NCBI GenBank assembly: GCA_013399695.1
Contig: VXAU01003699.1
Location: 568,701 to 632,700, forward strand
DNA from: Formicarius rufipectus
Taxonomy: Eukaryota; Chordata; Aves; Passeriformes; Formicariidae
Reading direction: 5' to 3'
Length of the DNA stretch: 64,000 bases
Shown: positions 1 through 13,584 of the stretch, in pieces
How positions within the stretch are numbered: the first letter of the stretch is position 1
Layout: each line of letters begins with the position of its first letter
Made by a program: the position numbers and the translations under genes
Notes under the pieces: generated by a model
The model's database searches: none
What the model was told of the DNA's origin: nothing
Seen by the model: only the letters and a program-made list of their open reading frames with translations

Positions 1-3000
1 TTTGTAAAGTCATAACCAAAGATTCATAGTATTAAATTGAAAACTACAGTACTACAGAAAACAGAGAGGATAGGGCATCTGCAAGTAGAGAGAAGAAAAA
101 AATCAATAAAAATAGTTATCTAGCTGTTCAGCATTCGGGGAATTTACATGTCTGCTAATTTTCTTTTAAGTGTTGAACCCATTTATTTTACTTTCTCTCT
201 ACATTTTCATGTTTTCCCTAGATATCTAACTTATTAGATCTAAAATCACCACCAGGACTTAATTTTTCACAATGATGATTTTTTCTGAAAAACGTCTTTG
301 TTTGATTTGCCTACATTGTCTAACAGATAATTGTTGATACACCTAAACCTTTGTCATTTCTTCCCTTGCCACTTACCTATTAATGCATAAACATTACCGA
401 TCCAAGATAATGTTGTTTCATAACACCTTTCTAGCTATGTAGATTAAGTGATGAATGTACCTGTGTTCTAATACTTTTGTACTCTTTCATTCATTGTCTT
501 TTTAGTTCTTGGTTTCATGCTTCAAAAGTATCATGATCTTTTATCAGCCTACAATAGTGAGCCTCTTCCTCAACAATGGTTCCTGATATGAGGGTAGATT
601 GTAAATTGTCAGGCACTCTTAGGCAAAGAATGCATTGGAGAAGGAGTTCTGAATAGGATTGTGCTCTCAAGGTCTTTCAATAAAAAAATCTTTTTAAGTT
701 CACCATCATAAAATTCCAATAAATTAAGGTGATCAAATCTAATTGAGAAACTTTGTACAATTATGTTTGCCTTCAATCACTTGCCTTCAAGTCTGCCATC
801 CGCTGGGCTGATCAAAACTTACATATGTTATACTTAAAAAAACATTCTTTTTCTGTGTACAGCATATCCAATTATATAATTTTATCCCACAGCAAAAGTT
901 TTAATTGAATTGACATCTGTTTGTTCATCTGTGAAACATGTCTGTCTCTGTCTCCCAGTAATATTGTTACAACTTCCCTTTGTGTATTGGTAGAAAAGTA
1001 AGACTGGGATTTGTTTGTCATACTTGTTATGGTAGGTCATCTCAGCAGCTCATTGTTAGCTAAAAAAAGATAGGCCAAAGGATGGTGCTATTTGGCAGAA
1101 TTGTTGTTTTTTTTNTATTATACATATATAATGACACTCTACATGTAATTTTTCATATTTAAATGAACAAGTTCTAGTAATAACATTTCTGAGCATAACT
1201 AATTATGAAGTCTCTTTACATAACATTTTTATGTACTATAGTAAGATCCTACTTTTAACCTGACATTTGGAAGTTCCTTTATCTACTTAGGGTGAGTCTC
1301 TCCTTCTTTGAGTCGCTCCTTCTTTGTATCAATTGAAACAACATTTTCATAGTCCTCTTTTTTTTTCTCCATTTTTCACTCTTTAGCATCACTAAATTCA
1401 GACTGTGGAGACCATATCATACTTTAAACCTCCTTCAGTTATTTATCCATAGCGCACACAGATCTCAAATTAGAGTTAGGACATGACATTTTTTTTAATG
1501 AATAGTGGCAAAGTAGTACCAGATACTGATAGGTTCAATACTTTAAAACTTGAATAAGGCAAATAAGCAAACTCCACGGTGCAGACAATATGTTGTCTGG
1601 TACTTTGGAAAAAAATACGAATTTGGCCAACTAAAATATCCACAAAACTCTTTTCCATTTATACAGACTTTGATAAATATTACTCTCAACATATATTTAC
1701 TTTAACTGCTCTATTATCTCCAGCTTAATTTTCATTACAAAAGTTTATAACATTTTTAAAGTTCAGGTTTATAATTATATATATATATTTGAGATCTAAA
1801 TAAGAAGATCTGAAGTACTTTTGAGAGGCAAGCTTGAAGAGCTGTGATTATTTATCTGTGACATCTTAATTCTTGAAAAGTAGGAGTATCAAATTACCTG
1901 TTGAAAATAAATGCATTAAAACAACTAGCAATTACATGCCTATTTTGTCTGCATTTGGATAAAACATCATTAACTTCTGGTGGTTTTCCTCCAAGACTGA
2001 TAAATTCAAATCAAATGCCATCCTGGCCAAACAGCATTCAAATGAACATAAAAGAAACAAAGTAAGGCACAGTCTGGCTGTGTTGATTCTTACCATTTGT
2101 TTCATGCTGTTTGCTTACAACTATCATAATAATTGAAAGGTTACCAGAAAGAATGTGGAAGACAGAGGCAACTGCAGAAGTGATCCATGTCAGAGTAATG
2201 TGAATAATAATGCACCTCCTCTCTAAGTGGCCAGGAAAGAAGTTCAGTTTCCTTGGAATAGTGCAAAATGATTTGTAAACTACATGGATTAATTTAAAAG
2301 AAACATTTTAATTAAACAGAATAGCTCTTGATAGTCCTTGTCCCCTTTATAAATTTCATTTTATAGTTAAAAATGCCTGTTGGTTTCTAATAATATACTG
2401 GAAACCCAGTGTTATAATTTAAGGTGATTAATTTATAATGTAGCTCATAATTTGTGTGTGTCTATATTAGTAAATATTACTTCATTTGGTTAAAAGTGGT
2501 ATTCCTTTAAGTTTCCCAAATAAAAGCTTCCAGTGAAGCTGGTGAAGGGTTTGACTGTATTTTCTGTCTGGCTCCAAAAGTTTGAGGCTTATTCTCACAT
2601 TTGACTTTAATAGCCTGGTAGAGATGGGCACCCATAACATTTACAGCCACTTGAGTACTCAACATTATTAGGCTATTGAATTTTAATTATGGGATAAGCA
2701 GATTCAGAACTGATGTTCCAGGTGAAATTATCTATGGCCACAGACCACAAAGCCTCCATTATGATGCCACAAGTCTCTGGCATGTGAGCATAATGGACTT
2801 GTTCTTTTTCCTATACCTATATCCTTTCCAGAAGGTATTGCAGGTCTGAAAGGGATTTGAATATAAAATCTTGGGGGGACAAGTTTGTGAGTTGTTTTTT
2901 TGTTTTTTTTTTAATGACTTCTTTTTTTAGTAAAAGAACATAAAAAAATACAGTTTGCAATAGCAGGCACTACCAACATACGCCAAAAACCTGGATATAT

Positions 3001-6000
3001 GGTATTGAAGGGAACAGAGAAGCAGAGGTGAAATAAATCGGTGACCCACTTAAGCATCAGGATTAGAATTCTTCTTTAATTCCTATTTCCACGTGATGGA
3101 TGGAAAGAGTATCAAGAGAAAATCAGGGAAGCAGGTTGCATGTCTAAGCTCTTGCACTGGGAAGGGTAGCTAGATTTCCACTGAGATCTTATCTGGGGGT
3201 TGTTTTATGAATGGATTTACTACAATTGTCCTGAAGAGCTTTTAGGAGGATGTTCCACAAACCTCTGTCTTATAATAAAATTGTAAAACTTAGTAACTAC
3301 TTTGTGTTAAGGTTTTCCCAGTAATTTCTCCTTACAACACATCTGGAATATTGTCTCTTATGGTTAGATTTTAAAATCCTAGAGGGAGCATTGCACATTA
3401 TCAGTAAAATGTTTAAGAGCAAGAATTAAATCCTTTCTCGACAATATTGTGAAGGGTGCACTCAATTTCAGCTACTTTTAATCACTTTCCTTTTAGAACT
3501 TTAGCAAGTGGCATCCCCTGTCCCAGCCCCTTTATTAATGGCCAGTAGCAAATGACTTTAGCAAATGGAGCACCATTTGTCACACCGTAACAAGTGACGC
3601 ACTGTACTGTATTTCTAGCCCTACCACTTAATTTAAGCTTTGAGATTTATAGCTTGTCATCATCCTCTCTATCTTTCTGTTCCGTCTTTATGCCTTCCCA
3701 AGTGCTAAAACAGCTTGTTGAGAAAGGGGTTTAGAAATAAAAACAAAGATGTTTCTACCTTGGCACAGAGCTCTGAAAAACACTCATTCAACTCTTTCAC
3801 CTGTGTAGTGAATTCTCCTGGTGGATTTCCTTCTTTTGTTTAATTACTTCTCCACGTTTAACTGATATTTGAAGAAAAGATCCCTCTATTTTACAATTTC
3901 TCTCCAAATAATCCCACTGTAATTCCACTGCAGTCACCTGTGTATACACTGTTTGTTTATTCCTTCGAAAGACACATATGGTACAGACAGCAGGCAACTT
4001 GCATTGCAAAATAGAAACTTTTACTTAAACTTGAAATAAGTTCTTTCTTTAGTGTGCTACTATGCTCATGCCATCAGCAAATTTCCATGGTCTACAAATT
4101 TGTAGCCCATTCCTCTGTCTAGGCCATATAGACTTTTATATAGATTACAGTCTCTGTGTGATTTATATACTGCCACATGGCAAGTGGCAGACATCCAAGC
4201 AGTGACCCCACCAGTTTAAAGTTTGTATGAATCAAACATCTGTTCTGTGTTTGTGTGCATTTGTTTGTTTGTTTATTTAAGAGCACTGAGTATTGGCCTT
4301 GCACATGCTTACCCTGTCTAACAGAGCAGAGAGGTTGTTGGGGTTTACTTTTAATTATAGTACCTAACAGACTTTTTTATTCCTATTGTTTCTGTGCTGT
4401 TAGCAATCAACTTGCTCATTTCCCTCCAAACTGGTGAGGTCTCTTGGTCAACACTACTAGTTTCTAGCTGAACATGAGGGTCCTGAAGCAAACATTACAT
4501 CTGCAGAGTGTGCAGATTTAGTACTCCAAACAACAAACTTTTGTCCTGTTTCTCTACTGCCCAAACATCCTGTGAAGTAGTTTCACTGATATAAAGTGAG
4601 TGCAAAGCACAAATTCAGTGATACACATACAGAAATTCCAAGTCCACAGCACTGATGTTTTTCACTATTCATGTGCAGCTGTAGCTTATCAGAAAAGGCA
4701 CAAGTGAGCAAAGGACACATGGTAGGTGTGTTGCCTGACAAGTCCAAGTCAGAGAAGTTAACAGCCCATATCTCAGTGTGTCCATAGCAGTTGTGTCACC
4801 CATTCTGTTTTCTGCACTGAAAGAATGCTGAAACCATTCCAGTGCTTCTTTTCTGAATCCTTGCAGCTACAAGCCTAAGCAGGGGATTGTCATGTGAAAA
4901 AGGTATAAGAAGCTTTCAGAAATTCCATATAAATGGTGTCATATGACTAGAACTTTTCAGAACAAAAGAGCTAAAGATCAAGAAAATTGTTTTAGCTAGG
5001 ATTCTGATTTCACGTGTCTACCTTAGAGCAGCCAGGAGGGCAGGCAGGATCTGTCTGCTCATAAGCTGGGCATGGAATGGAGTATAGAATTGAAAATGAA
5101 TTCTTTGGCCTGCTAGTCTCCAATGTGGTCTTCTTCGAAGCTTCGGGATGAATTCCAAGGACTCTATTAAATTTATGGGAATTTAGAAGTCACAGAATTA
5201 ATGAACAAAATGAATCGAACTCAGTTCTAGAAAAAGGAGGTAAATTTTTATTAAATTTTATGAACCTACACCTGTTCATATAGCTTTGAATTTTAACCCA
5301 GTAAATCACCTTGTATACTCCTACATTAATCCATTATTTTCTGCAGCACATTCACAAATGCTTTTCTTCTCTCATGCCGTTATACTGCTTCACTTTGAAT
5401 GTGATCCCTTTGTATATGCTGGCCAGAATCACAATTGTTTGTTTTCACAGTGCTGTATCACATTGCAACCTCTTATTTAATTTGCTGTTCACTACTAGTC
5501 CCAAGTCTTTTTTTCTTTTTTTAATGCTTTCCAAACACTATCTTCCTTCCATAGTATATTTGAGTTTCAGATTATTTCTCTTAAGTATTTGACTTTTGAG
5601 TTTTCATTACTGAGTGTTGTTTTGTCTTGTTTTTCAGATCTGTTCCCCAGCTCTCATAAACTCTGTCTCTGTCATTTAAATAAAGTTTCATAATTAAATA
5701 ATGTATGATTAAGTTGCATTCCGCTCCTTCTCCTTTTGAATGAATTTATAAGTAATAAAGGGTAAGATGCAAACATGTTACAACAGGGGAAAAAAGGGAG
5801 GAAAGGTTACAACTGGAATTAACACCAATGGTCACAAGTATTTCACTGGCTACCTCTAATTCCCTATGTGCACATGAATGTCAAAATTCAGTATGACGTT
5901 TTCATATCTCCTCTGGCATATCTTAACACATTCAAATAAATATATGTTCTCTGTGGACTGGAATATACCACAGTAATAAGAATATTTTATCTCTTTTGAA

Positions 6001-6007
6001 CCTGAAT
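1..6007. other. AT-rich non-coding DNA, no gene seen
   Basis: No open frame here exceeds about 93 codons, and none of those present looks like a known protein. There is one undetermined base at 1115 and a short (TA)n run at 1776-1788. T-runs such as 2897-2912 are ordinary low-complexity sequence. I recognised no transposon, RNA gene or CpG island. The stretch is compatible with intron or intergenic DNA. Confidence 0.7.
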
Positions 6008-6145
6008 GTTTTGGGGTTTTGTTGTTTTGTTGGTTTTTTTCATTCGTTTTTTTTTTTTGTTTGTTTCTTTTGGTTTAGTTTTTTTTTTTTTAATTTGTTT
6101 TTTGTTTTGGTTTTTTGTTTGTTTTTTGTTTTGTTTTGTTTTTTT
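6008..6145. repeat. T/G-rich low-complexity tract
   Basis: About 138 bp made almost only of T with interspersed G, in irregular TTTTG, TTTG and TTGG steps, with only a few C and A bases. It has no fixed period, so it is a low-complexity tract rather than a clean microsatellite. The same composition, on one strand or the other, recurs at 27927-28048, 29932-29992 and 53901-54165. Confidence 0.85.
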
Positions 6146-8520
6146 ATGTACAGGAATGCTACATAGAGCAATATCATAGTATTGTTTCCATTACATGAAA
6201 CAAAAATGACAGCTTTTTACCTCTTCTCAGGACAAAGACATGTATTTTAGTTAGTGGCTACATTAACTGAGCACCAGATTAGAAAGAAGCTTCAGTGACA
6301 TCATAATGTTCCTTTAAGCAGAATTTTTTCAATTTCAGACACAATGCTGAGAGAATAATTTAAGACATTCCCTCTAGATCTGCCTCCATACACAAACATA
6401 CTTTAATGTGAGACCTCTGACTGGGTCATCAAGACCGAAATGAACAACAACAAAAAGTCTTCAGCACTGCTCTTATTCAGTTAGTGACCCAACCTTACCC
6501 TTTAAATATAGTAAGATCAACATACTGGGCCATGACCTCAAAGAGCTGTCATGTCACTTTTACTCTGCTTTTCTTTTAAAATGTTATGTAAGTTGGGGAA
6601 CTCAGCTGCAATGTGTGCTGTATCATATATCTAGATTTATTTCTCTGGATTATGGGAAATATCTGTGGTGTGTTTAATTATTTGCAGATTTATATTGGTA
6701 TTTCAGGAGAGAAATGGAAAAACTGAAAATAAAAGTGTCATCAGTAAATTTTAAGCAAGTGAAAGTGGTCACCTTATTAGTATTCAGTAGTTCTTCCAAA
6801 TCCTTAGCCCTTCTTCATTACTACTCTTGCACACCATTCCAGGTTGGTTCAGACTTGAACAAGTCTTTGGCTAAACAATTATTGTAACAGGATTGCCAAA
6901 GCCTTTTTCCCCCTGTAAAGTCATGTGTCTTCAACACCTCCACCTCCAGCATTCATCTTTTTTTATTTGAAGCTTTATCTGTTTCACTATTAATAATAGG
7001 AAAATAACAATATTTTTGTGCCACAGATTTATTTTTTGTGTTGTTGGGATTTTTTTAAGCTGGTCTGGGGCTGGAGCAGAAATGTAAAAGGCTCATTTTT
7101 ATACCCTTAATTGCCTGAAAATCCTATATGTCTGTTCACCTAGCAATTAACTTGATCATATCCAGACATAAATATGTTAGAAACAAAACATTATGTGATT
7201 ATTTGATGTAGTTATAGTTCATGATGAAAACAATTTCTTCTTTAGTAAATCTGCAAAGGTAACTTCTGAACTAGTAGCTCACAGTCATTCCATTTTGCTT
7301 CAGAATTACTAAATACTCATTTTAATTTCACTGATGTGCAGTTCTTATTGTGGCAATAGGCAGGAACAGCATTTTGTAGAAAGAACAGTATTTCAATTGC
7401 TGTTTTAATGTTAACTGACATTTCAAGGATAAAGGCAGAATTACAGATGCAAAATAATACATTTCAATTTATTTCTTTTTGTTTTTTTAAGGGACTCTTG
7501 GGTGTAGACATTTAGTCTTTTATTTTATTAACACATGGCATGGGCTATAAAATAAAAACAGTGCACTCTAACCAAAGTCAAACACCTGTATAGAAACAGA
7601 AAGCATGAAATATTAATTTTCCCTAGTATGATTATTTTTTTAACAATAACAACAACAATAATAGTAATCATCATCATTATAAGACCACATTAAAGCTGCT
7701 GTTTTGATACTATGGACACTTCCATAGGCCTGGTACACATTAGGAAATCATACTGTGGCCCAAAATACATCCAAAGGAATAAGAGAGGATAACCCAACCT
7801 AAAACCACAACAAGAGTGCAGCACCACCAGCATTTTCTTTCCCACAAAAGGCAGCAGAACTTAGCACAAGAACATTTTCTTTCAGAATTTTTCCCCAATA
7901 TCTTTGTCAAATGAAGCCCAAATGCAAGCCCAAAACAGTAATTACCTCCATTATACAACAGAGAGTCCTAAGGAGATGTTACTTTCTGTGCTGAAGAAGG
8001 AAGGGCAACAGACCAAAAACGAGCCAAGTACCTCTGAGATGATTTGTCGCACTGCACAGAAGTGGTGGAGTTTGCTGCTTTGCACAGTAGAGTTTGGAGT
8101 AATTTCTATTTTGAAATTCATCACTTCTGCTTTTTGAAGGCTTTTTTTTCATCAATACCTTTTTTTTTTTTAATGCTATGAAACATTGCATAAAGTGTAG
8201 TAAGAATGATTAACTATTTGATTTGAAATAAAATTATGGCTGTGATTTTTTTTTAATATAAAGAATAAATCACCCTTGAATTTGGAAACAAAAATGGTGC
8301 AAGCCATATTTATCCTGTATTTGTCAGGGACAAGCTCTAGTTCTGTTTTACACAATCTTTTGCAGTTATCAGTAGATCATCCCACTCCCTTCAAAAAAGG
8401 AAGTCTATGGACTACTTGGCATCCAACTCCTATTCCCCAGCTGGGCTAATAAATAAAATACTCAAACTTTAGAATTCTTTTTAAAATGTATTTTATTTAC
8501 ATTGCAATAATTACAAATAG
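6146..8520. other. AT-rich non-coding DNA with a short trinucleotide run
   Basis: No gene or recognisable transposon. An imperfect trinucleotide run of AAC, AAT and ATC units occupies about 7642-7680. Short open frames around 7740-8191 lie on both strands and overlap each other, as expected by chance. Confidence 0.65.
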
Positions 8521-8725
8521 AGGTTCCCGGCCATGTCTGCCTGCAGGTACCAACTGCAGTGGGAAGCAGCTCCTGACTGTGCCCGCCTGCGGGTATTGAC
8601 AGCAGTCGGGAGCCAGGTTTTGCCTCTGCCTGCCGGGAGGCATTTGATAACAATTGGCAGGTGGCTCCTGCCCATGCCTGCTAGCTGGCACAGGCAGCAG
8701 CCCTTCTGCAGCTCACCAGTGCTCC
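8521..8725. repeat. GC-rich degenerate tandem repeat (unit about 45 bp)
   Basis: A sharp GC-rich island in AT-rich surroundings. The segment reads as about four diverged copies of a 45-47 bp unit. Each unit opens with a GCCTGC or CCTGC core (near 8539, 8585, 8627 and 8677), followed by a CAG-, GGGAG- or GGCAG-containing middle and a GCTCCTG- or GCC-like end. The units differ at many sites, so the array is old. Short open frames on both strands here are by-products of the composition. It could be a minisatellite or the internal part of an unrecognised transposable element, because a CR1-like 3' end lies just downstream. Confidence 0.55.
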
Positions 8726-8739
8726 ACAGGCTGTCGAGT

Positions 8740-8800
8740 TATACTGGATCAGATTAACCTCCAGAGGTCTTTTCCAGTACCGGTTTCTAAAATAGTATGA
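8740..8800 (+). mobile_element. CR1 LINE 3'-end scrap (probable)
   Basis: A segment around 8745-8785 carries the order 'ggatcaga..cctccagaggtcttttcca', split here by a few bases. It resembles the conserved CR1 3' untranslated end, in which a GATGACCTCCAGAGGTC-like core is followed by a CCTTCCAA-like core. No octamer tail remains. Only about 60 bp can be aligned by eye, so the assignment is tentative. Confidence 0.4.
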
Positions 8801-11800
8801 GATGACTTGCAATAAATTTCAGGGATGTCAACAGGATTTTAGAAGAGGCTTTGTTTCGGAAGATGCTAATGAGCTCTGCTGATAGATTATCCTGCTAGAA
8901 AGAAGAGAATGTATTTATTTTGTCAACCGGAGACATTTTAGAAAAGTTGTATAAAATTCAGATCACCGCAAATTATTCTCTACTAGTGCCCTGAGAACGG
9001 ACTGATGACTGTTGTGTAACAATATCTCATGATGACTACAGAAAAGTCTATCCATACCCCCCTTCATGATAAAATAAAATGCTGCAGCAGATCCCTGGTG
9101 ATATGATGGCTCACAAAGGCCTATTCAGTAATTCAGCCACTGAAATTAACTTCACAATCTCAATCAGAGCTGAAGTGTGATAGGGTGGCAGGGGGAATGC
9201 AGGTGCTCCAACTTTGCCCTGTGTCCCATCTCTATAGGTTTTGTCATGGAGCCCTTAACTCAAGAGGTAGCAGAAGGGCAGCTTGAACTGAGTAAATGGT
9301 GATGCATGCCCTACTTTGGTAGAGCTGAAAAAGCATGTTTGCACTCAGTGTCCTGAAACAAAGACATACAAATCCAGAGAGTTTTTCATTCTCCTTACTG
9401 TAGAATGGACTCTAGGAACAGATGTTCTTGATTGAGGGTTGAGCATTGGGTTTTGCTTCTTTTCTGAATGACAATCTGTAAAAATTTTCCCCTCGATTAT
9501 CAGCTTCCTCTTTTCCAGATGTAAATGTTCTGCAAAATCTGACACAGTTGAGATAACTGGACTAAATGCTCTCCTCTGGTCCATGGCTTCAAGACAGCTA
9601 ATAAGCCCAAGTCTTTAAAATATGGTCAGAGAATAACAAGCAAGGTTTGGTCCCAGTTCTTTAAGTTCAGCAGTGGTATCGCTGGTCTAAAAAGTACTGA
9701 AGGGTTAGGATTTGTTATACAGCTCTCAGCAGTTGAAAATCAGTATAATCAGGTACTTCTTCCGTTATAAGCCTGAAATCTAGTCTTCTTATAGTGGCAA
9801 GTAAGAGATAGCAGTTTGTCTATAATTGTATTCAAACTGAGAGGATAATAAACAGCATTATTTGAAAGTAGACACAATGAGGCAAGATGGACTACTACAT
9901 TTTTCCAAGAAGCTGGGAAAACAACTTCCAATGAAGACATGAGTTAGCAATAACTCATGATATTGCTGACTAGGCCAAATAGCATCTCTTACTTCAAGGT
10001 GAAATCCATAAATGACAGAAAGATTTCTATTTTATAATAATTCTGTACCTCAGTCAAACTCAAAAGTTTAAAACTGAGGCCATAATATTGCAATAATGCT
10101 TTAGTTTTCTGTCTGCTTGGACTAAGCAATGCTGTTACACAGTATAGAATTGTATCTACACCTCCCATCAAAGTAATCAACCCTTGATCAACTCCTGTCT
10201 TAATGAGGTTGTACAATATTAAGGGACAAACTACACAACTAGAACTCACTGAACATTTTCATGGACAAGAGACTTGCCAAATTTTTGAAGTTCTAAACTT
10301 GCATGTCAAGATAAAAGGAAACATCATTTTGAAGAAAATGTTTTAGTTCAAAATTGAGGCTGACAATATAGTTTTCATGTAATTTATATTAGAATAACGG
10401 TATTTTAATTTCCTATTTCCGATGAAAATTTGTTGCTGTTGAGTTAAACTTCACTTTCCAGTGAAAATGGCAGAAGTTTATGTTTTGAGATAATTTCTTT
10501 TTAAAAAATTGAGGAATCTATATTTATGTACTTATATGTTTCAGATATAAGATTTCAGTTTTAATTACTTCCTCCAAGAATGATTTTTTCTTAGACATTA
10601 ATTACTAGAAAGAACTTTACAGTACTTCTATGAAATAAGGCCCACTAGTCTGGAATACATACTCTGAGTTGTTGAATGTACAGTTGCATCTTGAAAATAG
10701 AGTAAGGTTACAAGACTGACACTAAGGTGACATGCAGTCATTAACTACTTCTTGTCCATAATTACTGAAATTGCTATGAAGTCCAGTGGTGTCTGATCCT
10801 CTCTAAAGATTAGGAAGAGTAAAAGAAATAGTTGCACTGAATGTGAGCAGGTTGCAGGTTACAGATGAAGGCAGGTTATAGACTAAATCAACCTTGTTTC
10901 TTTTGGGGTTAATATACATATTGAGTTATTTCAAGGGCTATGATTTCTGCCCAGCCATCAGTTTTGTGCAGGCTTTAAAGAATATAGGAGTAAGAATAAA
11001 GCTACAATCAGTCAAATTTTAGTCTTTAGAAGCAAGACTCATTTTATGGTTTAGAAAAAGTCCAGTCCTTAGTTGTCTTACTCCTTCAAAAAGACATTCC
11101 CAGAGCTCTTTGATTAAGTATTAAAATTTCATTCCTTCCTTCCTTCCTTGCAAGTTTTGTTCTTCTAGAAGCAGTTGCCTACTTAGTCTGAAAGCACATC
11201 AGATAAAATTAAACTAATATACCACCATTGGCTGCATTTGTCTAGGGAGACTTATGATGCTTAATGATAATGATGTGAATTACAAAGATTTGTAGTAACT
11301 GAGTTAAAAGTCTGTTATTTGAAAATTGACAAGAAGTTTCCAGGAGAATTTGGTGTCTTTCCTTTTTATCCATTGTGGTTGAGTTCAAGACAATCCTTGA
11401 GGGCATTTGCTTTCACATGTATAAAATAATCATTAAGTGTTTTGAAAGCAATAGAAATCAAAGGCAGTTAAGTTCCACAAATATAACATTTATCTTGCTG
11501 AGCTCAGAAAAGAAGCAGATGGAATGTATTTCCAGTATTATTAAGCATTACAACTTGTTTAAAAGCTCCCGAATTTGCAGTGCAGTGTACCTGAATCACA
11601 GATTGTATATTATTCCCCAGTCTCATTAGGGCTTTCAAGGAGAAAGCCATCCTTACTTCTACAAGCTACTAGTGTGTCTGCCAATGCAATTTATGGTGCA
11701 GGAGTGACCATTAACTCCTACTCCTTTAAAACATATTTTCTCTTAGAGACCTTGACAACTTAGACATAGGACAAAAGTATAGTTTATTGACTTCTGATTG

Positions 11801-13584
11801 AAGAAGATGGAAAAGTAGTAAAAAAAAAATTTAAAAAAAAAAAGTAACAAAATAAAGTTTGAATTATGTATACTGTAAGCTAATAAACAAGATGTCCTAA
11901 CTATTAAATCCTCCCATGAGCATATATTGTTATTTATTACTTGTATTACATTGAAGAAGTTAAAGAAGGAGTAGGGTCCTGTTGTGCTCAGTGCTGTATG
12001 GACAGAACAAAAGCATATTTGTCTGGCAGAATTTACCAAACCGATTTACATTAAAGCATTTATTCATACTCCTAACTCTGTGGTATATTTAAAATGTTAG
12101 TCACAGCAGTCATTTATAATTACCTATCAAAATGAATATGTAGCTCCTCTCTCAAAGCAACATTTGCATTCCATTCATACTCACAGCCCCTAAACAAGAT
12201 TGAGGCAGCGATGTCCTGTCCTTGCATATTACCAGTGTTAGCACATCAGGAGTCAAAAGAAGCAAAATTGGTGACTGGCATCCCCAAGCAGAGCATGTCA
12301 GAGGCAAGCAGAGAAAGTGTAGCCTTCCTTCCAGATCAGTTCCCTGTTATCTAGATCCCTGTCACAGTAATATAGCCTTGCTTGGTCCAACACCCATTTT
12401 CCTCAAGCAGCACTTATTCAAGACAGTGGTCCTGCTCATTCCAGTTTGACAGATTGTTGCCAGCACACAATTTAGTTATAAATATTTGCAGTATGTGGCT
12501 TTATTCATGACCAAGTAAGTTTAGTTATGAAAAAAATTGCAATTGATACTTAGAAGGACACTAATTTGAACAGTATATTTTCCATTCAAGTATTATACCG
12601 CTATCAGTGGGAATAACTTTAGATCTTATTTCAGGTCCAGACCAGAGAACATGATTTCATCGCTGAGTTACAGCCTCTAGCATGTGGCTGTGGGTATATG
12701 TACAGCATGTAGCGATGTTTCTAAAGACAAATACAGAAAAAAATCGTAATAGCCATAGAAAAAAAATAGATTGCAGTTTGACAAAGATGTGAAACCTGAA
12801 GTGCTTAGTTATCTGATCTACTTTCATCATAAAGGGTTTAATTGTTCTTTCAGTCACATTGCATGACCACCCTGTGTTTCTTTGTTCCACGGCATACAAC
12901 TGTTCAGCCTTTCCTTGTAGAAAATTGAAAAAATTCTTTGTCTTGCAAGTGGTCTGATTTCGCTACAGGATGAGATGGTGAATACAGCTGGTCTCGTACT
13001 TCTATTATGACTTCGCTGTCTCTTCAAATTCTTTACACTGTGAATTTCTAGTGAAATGTTGATGCAGACTCTAAGGAAATGTTGTTCAAAAACCTGGGAT
13101 CTGTGGATGAGAAATGACATCTTACTCTCTTTTCTCATTTAAAATAGTCAGAGATTTGGCAGCCTTGGTAAAAATGTCAAATAAAAAATTGAAACTATTT
13201 AAAATAAAAAGTTTAATCAAAATTTTGAAAAGAACCAATAGGAATGTCAGAACCTTTATACTCTACTACTGTTACATTGCATCTCCAAAACACGAATTAA
13301 ATGTCAAATAAGAATTGATTTTGCCATCTTGGACCAACAGCTACTTAATTTCTTTGATATTAAATATAGTATTAAAGTAATAGAAAACCCACAAAAGCTC
13401 CTCAAGTTTCGTAGAGATTTCTTTCTCTCTCTATTTGATTTGTTTTCTCTTATTCTTTCTAAGCCATAAATGGGAAACCACAAATACCACAAATCATGAA
13501 ATATCCATAGAGATCCTAAATATTGAAGGTCTGGTTCCTGTATCCCAATTCAAGGGCATGCAGGAAAAATATTCCTAACTTTAC
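8801..13584. other. AT-rich non-coding DNA
   Basis: No gene or confident transposon. A short (TTCC)n run lies at 11132-11149 and an A-rich run at about 11820-11847. The longest open frames, 84-98 codons near 10 kb, 11.4-12.0 kb and 12.9-13.1 kb, have no recognisable motif and overlap frames on the other strand. Confidence 0.65.

Noticed and set aside
8462..8757. Overlapping frames on both strands, rich in Pro, Gly, Arg and Cys
   Set aside because: They arise from the GC-rich degenerate tandem repeat. None keeps a consistent repeat frame or protein motif.
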